DNA of 64,000 bases from Acetobacter vaccinii (GCF_008365315.1 NZ_CP043506.1:1222001-1286000); one strand, 5' to 3'; shown: positions 35,049 to 45,137, numbered from the stretch's first letter. Numbers and translations are program-made. Notes: generated by a model from the sequence alone, not told the origin.

Positions 35049-35887
35049 CCGCCAGCGCCCCGATCTCTCCTTTTTCCTTCCGCCGCTGGCAGGCCAGTCA
35101 GTTACGACATGAGCAGCGGCGCGAGGCCGTGTCCTGGGGGCTGTCGCTGCTGGCTGTCATGGCGGTGGGGGCGGGGTGTGTTGCGTTGCTGGTGCAGTTG
35201 CCCAAGCCCCCCCAGCCTGTGCCCGAGGCTCCCCCGGCCGCGATTGCCATAGATCTGGCACCCGAGGCCGTGGCAACGCCCTCCCCGCCGGATGATTCCG
35301 CCCCCGGCCCGCAGCAGACGCTGTCTCAGCCCGACCCGGACCCCGAGCTGCCGCCCGAGGTTGCAGCCCCGCTGGCCCCGGCCCCCAACCCGCCCGTGCC
35401 GGTGCCCGCGCCCGAAAAAATACAGAAGATCATCAAAAAGCGTAAACCGCTGCCCAGTGTTAAAACACCTGTGCCGGACAAAACCCATCAGGCCGACCAG
35501 ACAACGGCCCCGCCATCCGTGCAGGCCCCCCCGGCCCCGGCACAGGCGGCTCCGGCCCCCGGGGCTTCGACCACCCATGCCGCGCACGATCCCGTGACCT
35601 GGCAGGGCCTGCTGCTGGGTCGGTTGGAGCGTTTCAAGCGTTATCCCGCCCAGGCCCAGGCCGAACAACGGCAGGGAACCGCGTTTTTAACCTTTTCCAT
35701 GGACCGCAAGGGCCATGTGCTGTCAGCCCGGCTGGCCAGAAGCTCGGGGCATATAATGCTTGATCAGGAGACACTGGCTCTTGTACGCCGGGCAGAGCCG
35801 TTGCCCGTGCCACCCGATAGTGTTGCTGGAGACCCGGTAACACTGACGGTGCCTGTTGAATTTTATATCAGGCAGAATAGTGAGTGA
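35045..35887 (+). CDS. tonB: TonB energy-transducing protein
   Basis: This 280-residue protein has an N-terminal cytoplasmic part and transmembrane helix at residues about 28-55 (WGLSLLAVMAVGAGCVALLVQL). A long Pro/Ala/Glu-Pro-rich periplasmic spacer (about 60-175, with the Lys-rich stretch KIIKKRKPLP) leads to a C-terminal TonB_C domain (RFKRYPAQAQAEQRQGTAFLTFSMDRKGHVLSARLARSSG). The spacer lets it span the periplasm and touch the TonB box of the receptor. It probably serves the divergent siderophore receptor. Confidence 0.93.
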   Translation: MTASAPISPFSFRRWQASQLRHEQRREAVSWGLSLLAVMAVGAGCVALLVQLPKPPQPVPEAPPAAIAIDLAPEAVATPSPPDDSAPGPQQTLSQPDPDPELPPEVAAPLAPAPNPPVPVPAPEKIQKIIKKRKPLPSVKTPVPDKTHQADQTTAPPSVQAPPAPAQAAPAPGASTTHAAHDPVTWQGLLLGRLERFKRYPAQAQAEQRQGTAFLTFSMDRKGHVLSARLARSSGHIMLDQETLALVRRAEPLPVPPDSVAGDPVTLTVPVEFYIRQNSE

Positions 35888-35912
35888 AACCTTGAGCCGT
35901 AAGGGGAGTTGT

Positions 35913-35956
35913 AACCCCCATAATGGGGTTGCCCCACGCGGGTGTGGCGTGGGCAA
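35913..35956 (+). terminator. Tandem hairpins after tonB
   Basis: The first hairpin is AACCCC/GGGGTT (35913-35930) and the second TTGCCCCACGC/GCGTGGGCAA (35929-35956, one bulge). No T-run follows. They probably end the exbB-exbD-tonB transcript. Confidence 0.5.
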
Positions 35957-36025
35957 AGGCGTCCCGTGGTCAAAGCGGCTTATTTGATTAAGGCCAGCTA
36001 TACAGTTGTTATGAAGGAGGCCGTC

Positions 36026-36634
36026 ATGGCTTTTGAACTGCCAGCTCTCCCATATTCCACCAACGCGCTTGCCAGCAAAGGCATGTGCCAGGAAACACTG
36101 GAACTGCACCACGACAAACACCATCAGGCCTATGTGACGGCGCTGAATGGTTTTGTTGAGGCCAAGCCCGAATTACAGGGCAAATCGCTTGAGGATATTA
36201 TTCTGGCCGTCAAGGGCGACAGCGCCCTTGCCCCCGTGTTCAACAACGCGGGCCAGCATTGGAACCACAACCTGTTCTGGAACAACCTGTCCCCTACAGG
36301 GGGCGTTATTCCGCCGTCGCTGGAAGCCAAGATCAAGGAAGATCTGGGCAGCGTGGAAGCGTTCAAGGACGCCTTCAAGAAGGCAGCAATCGCCCAGTTC
36401 GGGTCAGGCTGGGCCTGGCTGGTGCTGACACCGCAAGGCAAGCTGGCTGTCACCAAGACTGCCAACGGCTCCAACCCGCTGGCCGAGGGTCAGGGCCATG
36501 CGCTGCTGGGGCTGGATGTGTGGGAACACGCCTATTACCTGGACTTCCGCAACCGTCGTCCGGACTATGTCACCAACTATCTGGACAAGCTGGCCAACTA
36601 CGAGTTTGCCGAAGCGCAGCTTCTGTCAGCCTGA
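36026..36634 (+). CDS. sodB: Superoxide dismutase [Fe]
   Basis: This 202-residue cytoplasmic enzyme dismutates superoxide. Metal ligands are seen in LELHHDKHHQAYV (His), NAGQHWNHNLFW (His) and LGLDVWEHAYYLDF (Asp and His). GQHWNHNLFWNN and AQFGSGWAWLV are typical of the iron form. ATG 36026 was chosen because GAAGGAGG lies five bases upstream and MAFELPALPYSTNAL is the family N-terminus; a longer in-frame extension is not conserved. It lies next to iron-uptake genes on its own promoter; a palindromic hairpin separates it from ilvD. Confidence 0.95.
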   Translation: MAFELPALPYSTNALASKGMCQETLELHHDKHHQAYVTALNGFVEAKPELQGKSLEDIILAVKGDSALAPVFNNAGQHWNHNLFWNNLSPTGGVIPPSLEAKIKEDLGSVEAFKDAFKKAAIAQFGSGWAWLVLTPQGKLAVTKTANGSNPLAEGQGHALLGLDVWEHAYYLDFRNRRPDYVTNYLDKLANYEFAEAQLLSA

Positions 36635-36643
36635 CCCTGTTCT

Positions 36644-36675
36644 CCTGTGTGCCGCATGGTTCTCTGGCGCACAGG
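36644..36675. terminator. Bidirectional terminator hairpin between sodB and ilvD
   Basis: CCTGTGTGCC and GGCGCACAGG pair over 10 bp with one G-T pair; the sequence continues GTCTTTC on the plus strand. Confidence 0.6.
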
Positions 36676-36769
36676 GTCTTTCAGCGTGGGGGCACAGGTG
36701 GCCTCCACGGCAGGCAGGGCCATGCGCGGGTGGGGGCTATGGCCCCGCACCCGCTCTGGTCTGCCGTTT

Positions 36770-38650
36770 TCAGCCCGCAGCGCGGGGCGGGGCGTGCAGG
36801 CGTTCCAACTGGCTGACATCACGCACCGCACCTCGGGCGGCACTGGTTGTCAGTGCGGCATAGGCCCGCAGGGCGTTGGAGACCGTACGGTCGCGCTTGG
36901 GCTGCCAGCCCGCACTGCCCAGATCGTTCATACGGGCGCGGCGGGCGGACAGCTCACTTTCCGACACGGCCAGCGACAGGTGGCGGGTGGGAATGTTGAT
37001 TTCAATCGTATCCCCTTCCTCCACAAGCCCGATCACGCCGCCTTCTGCGGCTTCGGGCGAGACATGGCCGATGGACAGGCCCGAACTGCCGCCCGAAAAC
37101 CGGCCATCGGTGATCAGGGCGCATTTTTCCGCCAGACCCTTGGATTTCAGGTAGCTGGTCGGGTACAGCATTTCCTGCATGCCCGGCCCGCCACGCGGCC
37201 CTTCATAGCGGATCAGCACGACATCACCGGGGTTGATGCGGTTGCCCAGAATGGCGGACACGGCATCGTCCTGGCTTTCAAAAATACGGGCCGGGCCGGA
37301 AAATGTCTCAAGCCCGGCAGCCACACCCGCCGTTTTCACAATGGCGCCGTCTTCGGCCAGATTGCCGTACAGCACGGCCAGACCGCCGTCCTGGTTATAG
37401 GCATGGGCACCATCGCGGATGGCGCCGTTCTGCTGGTCGGTATCCAGCGTGTGGTACTGGCTGGACTGCGAGAATGCCTCCGTCGTCCGCACCCCACCGG
37501 GGGAGGAGCGGAAGAAGTCCTGCGTCTGCGGCTGTACGGCGGTGCCGCCGCGCACGTCCCACTGGTCCAGAGCTTCGGGCAGGCTGTTGGCGTGTACCAT
37601 CGTGACATCACGGTGCAGCAGGTTCAGCCGGTTCAGCTCACCCATAATGGCGGGGATACCACCGGCGCGGTGCACGTCTTCCATATGCACGTCCGGGCGC
37701 GAGGGCGACACCTTGCACAGGTGCGGCACCTTGCGCGACAGGCGGTCGATGTCCTGCATGGTAAAGGGCACATTGCCCTCATGCGCTGCGGCCAGCAGGT
37801 GCAGCACCGTGTTGGTGGAGCCACCCATGGCAATATCGACCGACATGGCGTTTTCAAACGCTTTCATGCTGGCAACGTTGCGCGGCAGGATTGTGTCGTC
37901 ACCGTCTTCGTAGTGGCGGCGGGCCAGGTCCACAATGCGGCGGCCAGCCTCGACAAACAGGCCACGGCGGGCGGCGTGGGTGGCCACAAGGCTGCCATTG
38001 CCCGGCAGCGACAGGCCCAGCGCCTCGGTCAGGCAGTTCATGGAATTGGCGGTGAACATGCCCGAGCACGACCCGCAGGTGGGGCAGGCAGAGCGTTCAA
38101 TGGCCAGGGAGTCGGCTTCGCTCACGGTGGGGCTGGCGGCTGCGACCATGGAGGTCACAAGGTCCACCTTCTGGGCGATGTCGTCCAGAGTGACCCGGCC
38201 TGCTTCCATCGGTCCGCCCGACACAAAAATAGCCGGAATGTTCAGCCGCATCGCGGCCATGAGCATGCCTGGTGTAATTTTGTCACAGTTGCTGATGCAC
38301 ACCAGCGCATCGGCGCAGTGGGCGTTGACCATATATTCCACCGCATCGGCAATCAGCTCGCGCGAGGGCAGGCTGTACAGCATGCCGCCGTGGCCCATGG
38401 CAATGCCGTCATCCACCGCGATGGTATTGAATTCGCGCCCGATTCCCCCCGCTTCGGCAATGGACTGGCAGACAAGCTGGCCCAGGTCCTTCAGGTGTAC
38501 GTGCCCCGGCACGAACTGCGTGAAGGAGTTGGCGACGGCGATAATGGGCTTGCCAAAATCGGAATCCTTCACACCGGTGGCGCGCCACAGGCTGCGTGCG
38601 CCCGCCATGTTGCGTCCGTGAGTGGTGGTGCGAGAGCGGTAGCCGGCCAT
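36770..38650 (-). CDS. ilvD: Dihydroxy-acid dehydratase
   Basis: This 626-residue Fe-S dehydratase catalyses the third step of branched-chain amino-acid synthesis, making 2-oxo-3-methylvalerate and 2-oxoisovalerate. [20 protein letters not shown] is the family N-terminus, which fixes the start at 38650 against a longer frame to 38731. [12 protein letters not shown] and [18 protein letters not shown] hold the iron-sulfur cysteines. Later blocks such as [20 protein letters not shown] and RARMNDLG are as expected. E. coli IlvD has 616 residues, so the length is normal. Its neighbours are not biosynthetic. Confidence 0.97.
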   Translation of the reverse strand: MAGYRSRTTTHGRNMAGARSLWRATGVKDSDFGKPIIAVANSFTQFVPGHVHLKDLGQLVCQSIAEAGGIGREFNTIAVDDGIAMGHGGMLYSLPSRELIADAVEYMVNAHCADALVCISNCDKITPGMLMAAMRLNIPAIFVSGGPMEAGRVTLDDIAQKVDLVTSMVAAASPTVSEADSLAIERSACPTCGSCSGMFTANSMNCLTEALGLSLPGNGSLVATHAARRGLFVEAGRRIVDLARRHYEDGDDTILPRNVASMKAFENAMSVDIAMGGSTNTVLHLLAAAHEGNVPFTMQDIDRLSRKVPHLCKVSPSRPDVHMEDVHRAGGIPAIMGELNRLNLLHRDVTMVHANSLPEALDQWDVRGGTAVQPQTQDFFRSSPGGVRTTEAFSQSSQYHTLDTDQQNGAIRDGAHAYNQDGGLAVLYGNLAEDGAIVKTAGVAAGLETFSGPARIFESQDDAVSAILGNRINPGDVVLIRYEGPRGGPGMQEMLYPTSYLKSKGLAEKCALITDGRFSGGSSGLSIGHVSPEAAEGGVIGLVEEGDTIEINIPTRHLSLAVSESELSARRARMNDLGSAGWQPKRDRTVSNALRAYAALTTSAARGAVRDVSQLERLHAPPRAAG

Positions 38651-38915
38651 AGGGTCTGGTCTTTCTTTTTGTGTGTTCCATGTCGTGCGCGGGTGCTGCC
38701 CCGTGACAGCGCGCGGCACATTACGCCACAAACCCCCCGCTGTCAGGCGGTGATTGCACGCCGGGGGCCAGGGTCATGCAGGTGTAACCAATTATACTAC
38801 AGTTTTGTGATATTGGCCGGCATGGTCCGCTTTGATCATACAGGCATGTTGCAGCCACGACACGTGTTCAGTATTCCTCAGGGCAATCCGGCTGGATATT
38901 CGGAACGGAGAGCAG

Positions 38916-39890
38916 ATGAACGTTTCCGCAGGGCAGGCTCCGCCTGTAGCAAGACAAGAACCCATGATGGCCAAAAGCCGGACAGGTGACCCGCTTTTCC
39001 GGGGCCTGGCCACGGCGACTGGCGTGGGGGTGCTTGTGGTCATGGGGGCTATCATAGCCGTCATGGCCGTGGGGGGGTGGAAGGCTTTTGCCTCCTTCGG
39101 ACCACAGTTTCTGGTTTCCAATGTCTGGAACCCGGTGACACAGCATTTCGGGGCCGCTGCCCCGGTGTTTGGGACTATTGTCAGCAGTGCGCTGGCCCTG
39201 CTGGTGGCTGTGCCGCTGGCATTTGGCACGGCCTTCTGGCTGACAGCGCTGGCCCCGCCGCTGGCGTCCTCCGTGATTGGCATGGCGGTGCAGCTTCTGG
39301 CTGCGGTGCCCTCCATCATCTTCGGTATGTGGGGCTTTTTTGTGATCGTGCCCGTGGTGGCGCATTATGTGCAGCCCATGGCGCGCCAGTTGTTCGGGCA
39401 TGTGCCCGGCCTGTCGGCTCTGGTGGCCGGCCCGCCGTTTGGCACGGGGCTGTTTACGGCCGCGTTCATTCTGGCTGTCATGATCACCCCGTCCATTACC
39501 GCCGTCATGCGTGATGTGTTTGTGTCCATGCCTACCGTGCTGCGTGAGAGCGGATACGGCCTGGGGGCCACACGCTGGGAAGTCATGCGCCATGTGGTGC
39601 TGCCCTGGTCCCGCCAGGGGCTTGTGGGTGGTATTGTGCTGGGCATGGGCCGCGCCATGGGCGAAACCATGGCCGTGACCTTTGTGATCGGTGACAGCAA
39701 CCGCATTGGCTGGTCGCTGTTTGCCCCTGCCAACTCCATTGCCTCCCTCATCGCGCTGGAATTTCCCGAAAGCCCGGCAGGCAGCCTCAAGCTGGCATCG
39801 CTGCTGGCGCTGGGGGCGATCCTGATGGCTATTTCCTTCATCACCCTCTGGTGTTCGCGCTGGCTGCTGGCGCGTGGGGATAAGGTATGA
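38916..39890 (+). CDS. pstC: Phosphate ABC transporter permease PstC
   Basis: This 324-residue inner-membrane permease is one half of the PstSCAB phosphate importer. Six hydrophobic segments begin at residue about 30 (GVGVLVVMGAIIAVMAVGGW). The EAA-like cytoplasmic loop is LRESGYGLGATRWEVMRHVVLPWSRQG. LAAVPSIIFGMWGFFVIVP is the PstC signature. The start at 38916 is preceded by GGAGAG and starts MNVSAGQAP; a longer frame upstream is not conserved. The operon is pstC-pstA-pstB-phoU; the binding protein gene pstS and phoB-phoR are not present here, so phosphate capture must be encoded elsewhere. Confidence 0.95.
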   Translation: MNVSAGQAPPVARQEPMMAKSRTGDPLFRGLATATGVGVLVVMGAIIAVMAVGGWKAFASFGPQFLVSNVWNPVTQHFGAAAPVFGTIVSSALALLVAVPLAFGTAFWLTALAPPLASSVIGMAVQLLAAVPSIIFGMWGFFVIVPVVAHYVQPMARQLFGHVPGLSALVAGPPFGTGLFTAAFILAVMITPSITAVMRDVFVSMPTVLRESGYGLGATRWEVMRHVVLPWSRQGLVGGIVLGMGRAMGETMAVTFVIGDSNRIGWSLFAPANSIASLIALEFPESPAGSLKLASLLALGAILMAISFITLWCSRWLLARGDKV

Positions 39891-40762
39891 ACGCGTCCTC
39901 CTCCCTCATGCGGGCTGACCGGTCCGCCTCTCTGGCGCTGCGCCGCCGCATGACGGACAAGCTGGCCACGGCGGCAAGCTGGCTGGCCATGCTGCTGGTG
40001 GTGTTCCTGCTGGGTTCCATCCTGTGGACCCTGCTGCGCAACGGCATTGCCGGTCTGAGCGTGCATCTGTTCACCCGTTCCATGGCCGCGCCGGACCAGG
40101 ACGGCGGGTTGGCCAACGCTATTGTGGGCAGTCTGCTCCAGACCGGTCTGGCCATTCTGCTGGGTGCGCCCGCAGGCCTGCTGACCGGGATCTATCTGGC
40201 TGAATATGGCGCAGGCAGCGGTCTGGCCCGCACTGTGCGCTTTGTGTCCGACATGCTGCTGTCGGCCCCGTCCATTCTGATCGGTCTGTTCATTTACATG
40301 GTGCTGGTGGCAACTCTTGGCCACTTCTCCGGTTTTGCTGGTGGTCTGGCGCTGGCGCTGTTGGCCATGCCCATTATTGTCCGCACGACCGAGGATATGC
40401 TGCGCCTGGTGCCCGTTGCCATGCGTGAAGCCGGGATTGCACTGGGTGCGCCCAAGTGGCGGGTTATCCTGTTTATCTGCCTGCGTGCAGCGCGTGCGGG
40501 CGTTATGACCGGTATCCTGCTGGCTCTGGCCCGCGTGGCGGGTGAAACCGCACCCCTGCTGTTTACCTCGCTCGGCAATTCCGAATGGTCGCTCGACATG
40601 GGCCGCCCCATGGCCAGCTTGCCGGTTGCCATCTACCAGTATGCCGGGTCCGCCTATCAGGACTGGATGCAGCAGGCCTGGACAGGCGCGCTGCTGATTA
40701 CCGTTGGCGTGCTGATCATCAATATCGCGGTGCGGGTGGGAACCCGCGGAGGACGGACATGA
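39887..40762 (+). CDS. pstA: Phosphate ABC transporter permease PstA
   Basis: This 291-residue second phosphate permease has six membrane segments. Family blocks are [33 protein letters not shown] and the coupling loop [29 protein letters not shown]. It overlaps pstC by four bases (ATGA) and pstB by four bases (ATGA), showing tight translational coupling. It forms the transmembrane channel with PstC. Confidence 0.95.
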   Translation: MNASSSLMRADRSASLALRRRMTDKLATAASWLAMLLVVFLLGSILWTLLRNGIAGLSVHLFTRSMAAPDQDGGLANAIVGSLLQTGLAILLGAPAGLLTGIYLAEYGAGSGLARTVRFVSDMLLSAPSILIGLFIYMVLVATLGHFSGFAGGLALALLAMPIIVRTTEDMLRLVPVAMREAGIALGAPKWRVILFICLRAARAGVMTGILLALARVAGETAPLLFTSLGNSEWSLDMGRPMASLPVAIYQYAGSAYQDWMQQAWTGALLITVGVLIINIAVRVGTRGGRT

Positions 40763-41646
40763 CCCTTGGAGCCCAGCCCCTGCAGGACCTGACCCCGATG
40801 CAACAGAACACACCTTCCCACGGCCATGTGCAGACCTCTGTGGACTTTACAGCCGCCCAGGCCGACCACGAGGTTACGGACCGTTCCAACCTGCCTGCGG
40901 CCCTGCAGGTGCGTGGCCTTAACTTTTACTACGGCAGCTCTCACGCTCTGCACGACATTTCGCTCAACTTCCCCGAGCGCAGCGTGACGGGCATGATCGG
41001 GCCTTCGGGTTGTGGCAAGTCCACCCTGCTGCGTGTGCTCAACCGCATGTACGACCTGTACCCCGGCCAGCGCGCAACGGGCGAGGTGCTGTTTGACGGC
41101 AAGAACATTCTTGACCCGCGGGTGGACCTGAACGTCCTGCGCTCGCGCGTGGGCATGGTGTTCCAGAAGCCGACACCTTTCCCCATGTCGATCTACGACA
41201 ACATTGCCTTTGGTATCCGCCTGCATGAGCGCGTGTCCCGTTCGGAACTGGATGGCCGGGTTGAGGACTCGCTGCGCCGTGTGGCCCTGTGGGCCGAGGT
41301 GCAGGACCGGCTGAATGCCTCGGCCATTGCCCTGTCGGGTGGCCAGCAGCAGCGGCTGTGCATTGCCCGCACCATCGCGATCCGGCCCGAGGTCATTCTG
41401 CTCGATGAGCCGACATCGGCACTCGACCCGGTCTCGACCGCCCGCATCGAGGAACTGCTGGATGAACTCAAAACCGAGTTCACCATTGCCATTGTCACGC
41501 ATAATATGCAGCAGGCAGCCCGGTGTGCGGACCAGGTGGCTTTCTTCTACATGGGCCGCCTGATTGAAGTGGACAGCACACCGCGCATGTTCACCACGCC
41601 CAAGGAAAAGCAGACGCAGGACTATATCACCGGCCGGTTTGGCTAA
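40759..41646 (+). CDS. pstB: Phosphate ABC transporter ATP-binding protein PstB
   Basis: This 295-residue ATPase energises phosphate uptake. Walker A is GPSGCGKST, signature [13 protein letters not shown], Walker [48 protein letters not shown] and [18 protein letters not shown] are PstB-specific. ATG 40759 has GGAGGA before it and overlaps pstA; the Gln/Thr-rich N-terminal 35 residues precede the conserved core. Longer in-frame readings run into pstA. Confidence 0.95.
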   Translation: MTLGAQPLQDLTPMQQNTPSHGHVQTSVDFTAAQADHEVTDRSNLPAALQVRGLNFYYGSSHALHDISLNFPERSVTGMIGPSGCGKSTLLRVLNRMYDLYPGQRATGEVLFDGKNILDPRVDLNVLRSRVGMVFQKPTPFPMSIYDNIAFGIRLHERVSRSELDGRVEDSLRRVALWAEVQDRLNASAIALSGGQQQRLCIARTIAIRPEVILLDEPTSALDPVSTARIEELLDELKTEFTIAIVTHNMQQAARCADQVAFFYMGRLIEVDSTPRMFTTPKEKQTQDYITGRFG

Positions 41647-41679
41647 GAACGCCCCGGCGCAGGCACGAAAGAGACCACC

Positions 41680-42411
41680 ATGGTAAACGAAGCGGCACAC
41701 ACCATTACCCGGTACGATCAGGAACTGGAAAGCCTGCGCGGCATTGTGGCCCGCATGGGCGGGCTGGTTGAGCGGCAGACCGCGCAGGCCATAGCCGCCG
41801 TTGTGAACCAGAATGAAGAGGCCGCGCTGGAAGCCCCGGCGCTGGACCCTGAAGTGGATGCCCTTGAGCGCGAGGCTGAAATCCTGGGTATTCGCCTGCT
41901 GGCCCTGCGCGCACCCATGGCGTCGGACCTGCGGATGGTTGTTGCCGCCCTGAAAATGAGCGGTGATCTGGAACGTGTGGGTGACTATGCCTCCAGCATT
42001 GCCCGCCGCGCCATGAAGGTGGAGCCACTGGGGGGTGCGTTTTCCTTCAGCGCCCTGCGCGCCATGGGCCGCCTTGTGCAGGAAAACCTGCATCGCGCGG
42101 TGGAAGCCATGGCCGACAGCGATGCCGAACGCGCGCGGGAAGTCTGGAGCGCCGATACCGTGGTGGACGAACTCTACACCACCATGTTCCGCGAACTGGT
42201 CACCTATATGATGGAAGACCCCCGTAATATCGGGCCGTGCATCCATCTGCTGTTTGTGGCCAAGAATCTGGAACGTATTGGTGACCACGCCACCAACATT
42301 GCCGAGCGCGTGTATTACGCTGTCACAGGCGATATGCTGCCGTCCGAGCGCCCCCGTGGTGGTGAAGCCGCCAAGGACGCCAATGCGGGTGATGACACCG
42401 ACGAGGACTAA
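41680..42411 (+). CDS. phoU: Phosphate signalling protein PhoU
   Basis: This 243-residue alpha-helical protein has two PhoU three-helix repeats (first RYDQELESLRGIVARMGGLVERQ, EAEILGIRLLALRAPMASDLRMVVAALKMSGDLERVGD; second YMMEDPRNIGPCIHLLFVAKNLERIGDHATNIAERVYY). It links Pst transport to PhoR signalling and represses the phosphate regulon when phosphate is plentiful. It is last of the pst operon, 33 bases after pstB. The C-terminus is acidic. Confidence 0.95.
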   Translation: MVNEAAHTITRYDQELESLRGIVARMGGLVERQTAQAIAAVVNQNEEAALEAPALDPEVDALEREAEILGIRLLALRAPMASDLRMVVAALKMSGDLERVGDYASSIARRAMKVEPLGGAFSFSALRAMGRLVQENLHRAVEAMADSDAERAREVWSADTVVDELYTTMFRELVTYMMEDPRNIGPCIHLLFVAKNLERIGDHATNIAERVYYAVTGDMLPSERPRGGEAAKDANAGDDTDED

Positions 42412-42738
42412 AGCCCGACCTGACAGCCCACCCGGCTCAACGGGGTGGGCCTGTTGGGGAAACAGCCCGATAGCGGATTTTACTGCGCCTGATGGGGGTC
42501 TTCCAGCCTTCACAGGCGCAGTTTTTTTATGGGCTGGTCTAAGGCAGTCCTGCGATACAGCTTGCGCGCCATTAAAGATCAGCCTTGGAAAGACAGTCGT
42601 CTTGTTCATTAGCACGTTGCTTTGGGTGTGCTGTTAAAGCCCTCCAAAGCCGCATCCTGCCTGGCAACGCTCTGCGCCGGTCTTAGCGCAGCGCCCTGAA
42701 AAACCAGCGCGTGGGATACTCCCCCTCAGACAATGTGC
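42412..42738. other. Intergenic region after phoU with two hairpins
   Basis: This 327-bp gap between convergent genes holds no supported gene. It contains GCCCACCC/GGGTGGGC (42426-42450) and, at 42483-42528, a real intrinsic terminator listed next. The rest up to 42738 has no recognisable feature. Confidence 0.6.
42483..42528 (+). terminator. Intrinsic terminator of the pst-phoU operon
   Basis: CTGCGCCTG and CAGGCGCAG form a perfect 9-bp stem around a 21-nt loop, followed by seven T. Confidence 0.78.
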
Positions 42739-43629
42739 TCAGTCAGTAAATGTGCGGGCCAAGCCGCTTGCCAGCCCGGTCGGGCTTACTCCCAGCAGGG
42801 TTTGCATGGGGGTGGTGTTAAAGGCTTTGTCTTCCGTCAGGCGGCGGATTTCATTCGGGCTGATGGTGGGCAGAAAAGGCAGATACGGGGTGGCCCGTGC
42901 CGCCAGCCGCAGGAACCCGGCGGGCAGGCTCAGCACGGGTCTGGGTGTGAGGCCCGCCGCCTGAGCCACCATCTGGGTAAAGCGCCAGTAGGGAACAGCC
43001 TCTGCCCCGGCGATAATAATGGCCTGCGGGCCATGCCATGGGGCGTGCAGGGCCGCCAGAATACAGGCGGTGACATCATCCTGATAAATGGGCTGCACCA
43101 GCGCCTTGCCTCCTACAGGCAGGGGTACTACGGGCAGGTATCGTAAAAGGGCCGCCAGTCGCTGCACATTATTTTCGCCGCGTGCGCCGTAGATCATGCT
43201 GGGGTGCAGGATGGCCCCTGACCTGCCGGATTCCAGCAGTGCGCGCTCCCCTGCCAGAACACCATTACCGTGGGCATCGGGCCAGCGTGTCAGCTTGCGG
43301 GTGCTGCCAAGGCAGACAAGCCGGGCCGTGGGTGGGGCAGCCGCCAGCAGGGCAGGCAGCAGGCGGGCATGGGCTGTGCAGACAATATGTGTGGCATCGG
43401 CCAGAGCCGCACGTAGCGTGCCAGCCGGGTCGGTCAGGTCTGCGGTGCGGGGTGTCAGGCCGGGGTTGGCGGTCAGGCCGCTGCCATGCAGGCGGGCTTG
43501 GCTGCGGGCAAGGGCCACAACCGGCGTGCCGCGTTGCAGCAGAGCCCTGCAAACAGCCTGCCCACACCGGCCCGAGGCCCCGATAACATGGACAGGCCCG
43601 CCCCCGGTGGTGGGGGCGTGGGAGATCAC
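42739..43629 (-). CDS. Atypical SDR / NAD(P)-binding protein (NDUFA9-like)
   Basis: This 296-residue protein has a Rossmann N-terminus HVIGASGRCGQAVCRALLQRG (GxxGxxG variant) and later SGAILHPSMIYGARGENN with Tyr, as in complex I NDUFA9-like and NmrA-like atypical SDRs. It lacks the YxxxK dehydrogenase motif, so it may bind NAD(P) without being a typical reductase. It overlaps the upstream membrane-protein gene by four bases (ATGA), suggesting a joint role. The substrate is unknown. Confidence 0.75.
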   Translation of the reverse strand: MISHAPTTGGGPVHVIGASGRCGQAVCRALLQRGTPVVALARSQARLHGSGLTANPGLTPRTADLTDPAGTLRAALADATHIVCTAHARLLPALLAAAPPTARLVCLGSTRKLTRWPDAHGNGVLAGERALLESGRSGAILHPSMIYGARGENNVQRLAALLRYLPVVPLPVGGKALVQPIYQDDVTACILAALHAPWHGPQAIIIAGAEAVPYWRFTQMVAQAAGLTPRPVLSLPAGFLRLAARATPYLPFLPTISPNEIRRLTEDKAFNTTPMQTLLGVSPTGLASGLARTFTD

Positions 43630-45050
43630 GGCGTGTTAACGCTCAGGCCAATCTGCTGGCTGATCTGCGGTGCTGTGCCCAGTGTGCTCAAGGCGGCCAC
43701 AATGCCCAGAATCGGCATGGGCTGGGCCGGGTGGATGGTCAGGTTCAGTGGTTTGTCGCCTGGGTGCGACAGGAAGGTGATAATTTTATCCACCGGGCCG
43801 GGGGTATGGCCTGCTCCACCCTGCCCCTGGGTGCGCATGGCGGTCAGCAGGTCCTGGGTGGAAATATCATGCGCGGTGGCAACAGCCTTCAGCGCCCGTG
43901 GGGCCAGCCCGCGGTCGAGGTAATTGAGGGTCATGGAGACCACCCGCATGTCCGGGCCAGCATTGGCCAGCACCGACCCTGCCGCCTGTTGCAGGAAGTC
44001 ACCATGCAGGTGCAGGCGGCCCATCTCCGGGGCGTCCACGCTCAGCTCCTCCACATGCATCACACCTGTTTTCAGGTCATGCGAGTCGTTGAGGACAACA
44101 GAGGCACGAAAGCGGTCATACCCCAGCAGCGGCAGCCAGCCCAGATTGGGGACTTCGGGCCAGAGTTCGACATTCTGCGCGCTGGAGACTTCCTGCTCGC
44201 TCGTATCGTTCAGGTTGGCGTGGGACAGAATCCGCCCCACCCGCAGCAGGGGGGCCGGACCGTCGATAGCGACATCGAGAATTTCAACATCCCGAACACC
44301 GGGGCGGGTGGTCAGGGGGGTGCCGGTGGCCAGACTGCGGCACAGCCCGGCCAGATCGACCCCGTCTATGCTGATGCTGGCGGCGGTAAAGCGGCGCGGG
44401 GGCGCAACATCGGTGGCCAGCCGCACTGCCTTGGCCAGCAGCCGGGAGGAAACATTGTCGCCAAAGTCATCCACAACAACCGACTCGGCCGTAATGTCGG
44501 ATTGCAGGGAACTGATAAAGCCGTGCAGCTTGCTGGCGTGGGCATGGCCAATGCTGGGCAGCGGCGTAGGGGCTGCCGGGTCATCGCCGCGTGTGGGCAG
44601 GACCAGACCGTCGATACTGAGCTGCTCCACCTGCAGGCTGCCTGCGGGGTCGGTCAGTTGAATATTATGGAACGACAGGTGGTTGATGTTGGGTGTGTCG
44701 TCGTTGCGGGTGTCGGGGCGTGACAGTTCCGCCTGCTCGGCGGTTATGGTTTCAGCCCCCTGCCGGTACACCAGCCCGGTAAACACCACGCTGCGGCCCA
44801 GCAGGCCCGGATTGGCCGAGGCATAGGTCAGCGACGTATCTGGCCCCAGTGTCTGGCGTAGGGTGTCTATGTTCTTGTCGAGCATGACACGTTCGGCATG
44901 GCGCGCGCCCAGCCAGGCGATGCAGCCCATGACTGCAATGCCGGAGACCGTCAAAAGGGTGTGCTTTTTCAAACGCCGGGAATCCTGCTGTTTTTTCGGG
45001 CCTGTGGTCCAGATGTAATGCATGGCGCGGGGCAGGGCAAGCAGGGGCAC
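43626..45050 (-). CDS. Inner-membrane-anchored protein of unknown function
   Basis: The 474-residue protein has a short basic N-terminus and one transmembrane segment (HTLLTVSGIAVMGCIAWLGA, residues about 29-48). A long periplasmic part of beta-type repeats follows (LSFHNIQLTDPAGSLQVEQLSIDGLVLP, RFTAASISIDGVDLAGLC), reminiscent of AsmA/DUF945-like proteins. I do not recognise a named family. The GTG start at 45050 is the first possible, but an in-frame ATG at 45023 is also plausible; neither has a strong ribosome binding site. It overlaps the SDR-like gene and diverges from rplM. Confidence 0.65.
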   Translation of the reverse strand: MPLLALPRAMHYIWTTGPKKQQDSRRLKKHTLLTVSGIAVMGCIAWLGARHAERVMLDKNIDTLRQTLGPDTSLTYASANPGLLGRSVVFTGLVYRQGAETITAEQAELSRPDTRNDDTPNINHLSFHNIQLTDPAGSLQVEQLSIDGLVLPTRGDDPAAPTPLPSIGHAHASKLHGFISSLQSDITAESVVVDDFGDNVSSRLLAKAVRLATDVAPPRRFTAASISIDGVDLAGLCRSLATGTPLTTRPGVRDVEILDVAIDGPAPLLRVGRILSHANLNDTSEQEVSSAQNVELWPEVPNLGWLPLLGYDRFRASVVLNDSHDLKTGVMHVEELSVDAPEMGRLHLHGDFLQQAAGSVLANAGPDMRVVSMTLNYLDRGLAPRALKAVATAHDISTQDLLTAMRTQGQGGAGHTPGPVDKIITFLSHPGDKPLNLTIHPAQPMPILGIVAALSTLGTAPQISQQIGLSVNTP

Positions 45051-45064
45051 GGTAACATGTTACC
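45051..45064. promoter_or_regulatory. Perfect 14-bp palindrome in the rplM divergent gap
   Basis: GGTAACATGTTACC is its own reverse complement and abuts the GTG start of the membrane-protein gene. It could be an operator; the bound factor is unknown. Confidence 0.4.
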
Positions 45065-45108
45065 TCAAGAAAAGTGCCTGAAAATACCGCGTATAACGGC
45101 AAAAATGC

Positions 45109-45137
45109 TTGACTGTGGCCGTTGCAGGCAGCATAAG
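45109..45137 (+). promoter_or_regulatory. Probable sigma-70 promoter of rplM-rpsI
   Basis: TTGACT (45109-45114) and CATAAG (45132-45137) are separated by 17 bp. They lie 45 bases before the rplM start. Fit to the consensus is 5/6 and 4/6. Confidence 0.5.

Noticed and set aside
38700..38900. Pho box upstream of pstC
   Set aside because: CTGTCAGGCGGTGATTG has only one good half-site, so it was not called.
36647..38989. 780-residue open frame on the plus strand
   Set aside because: It is antisense to ilvD, which has clear motifs and a normal length.
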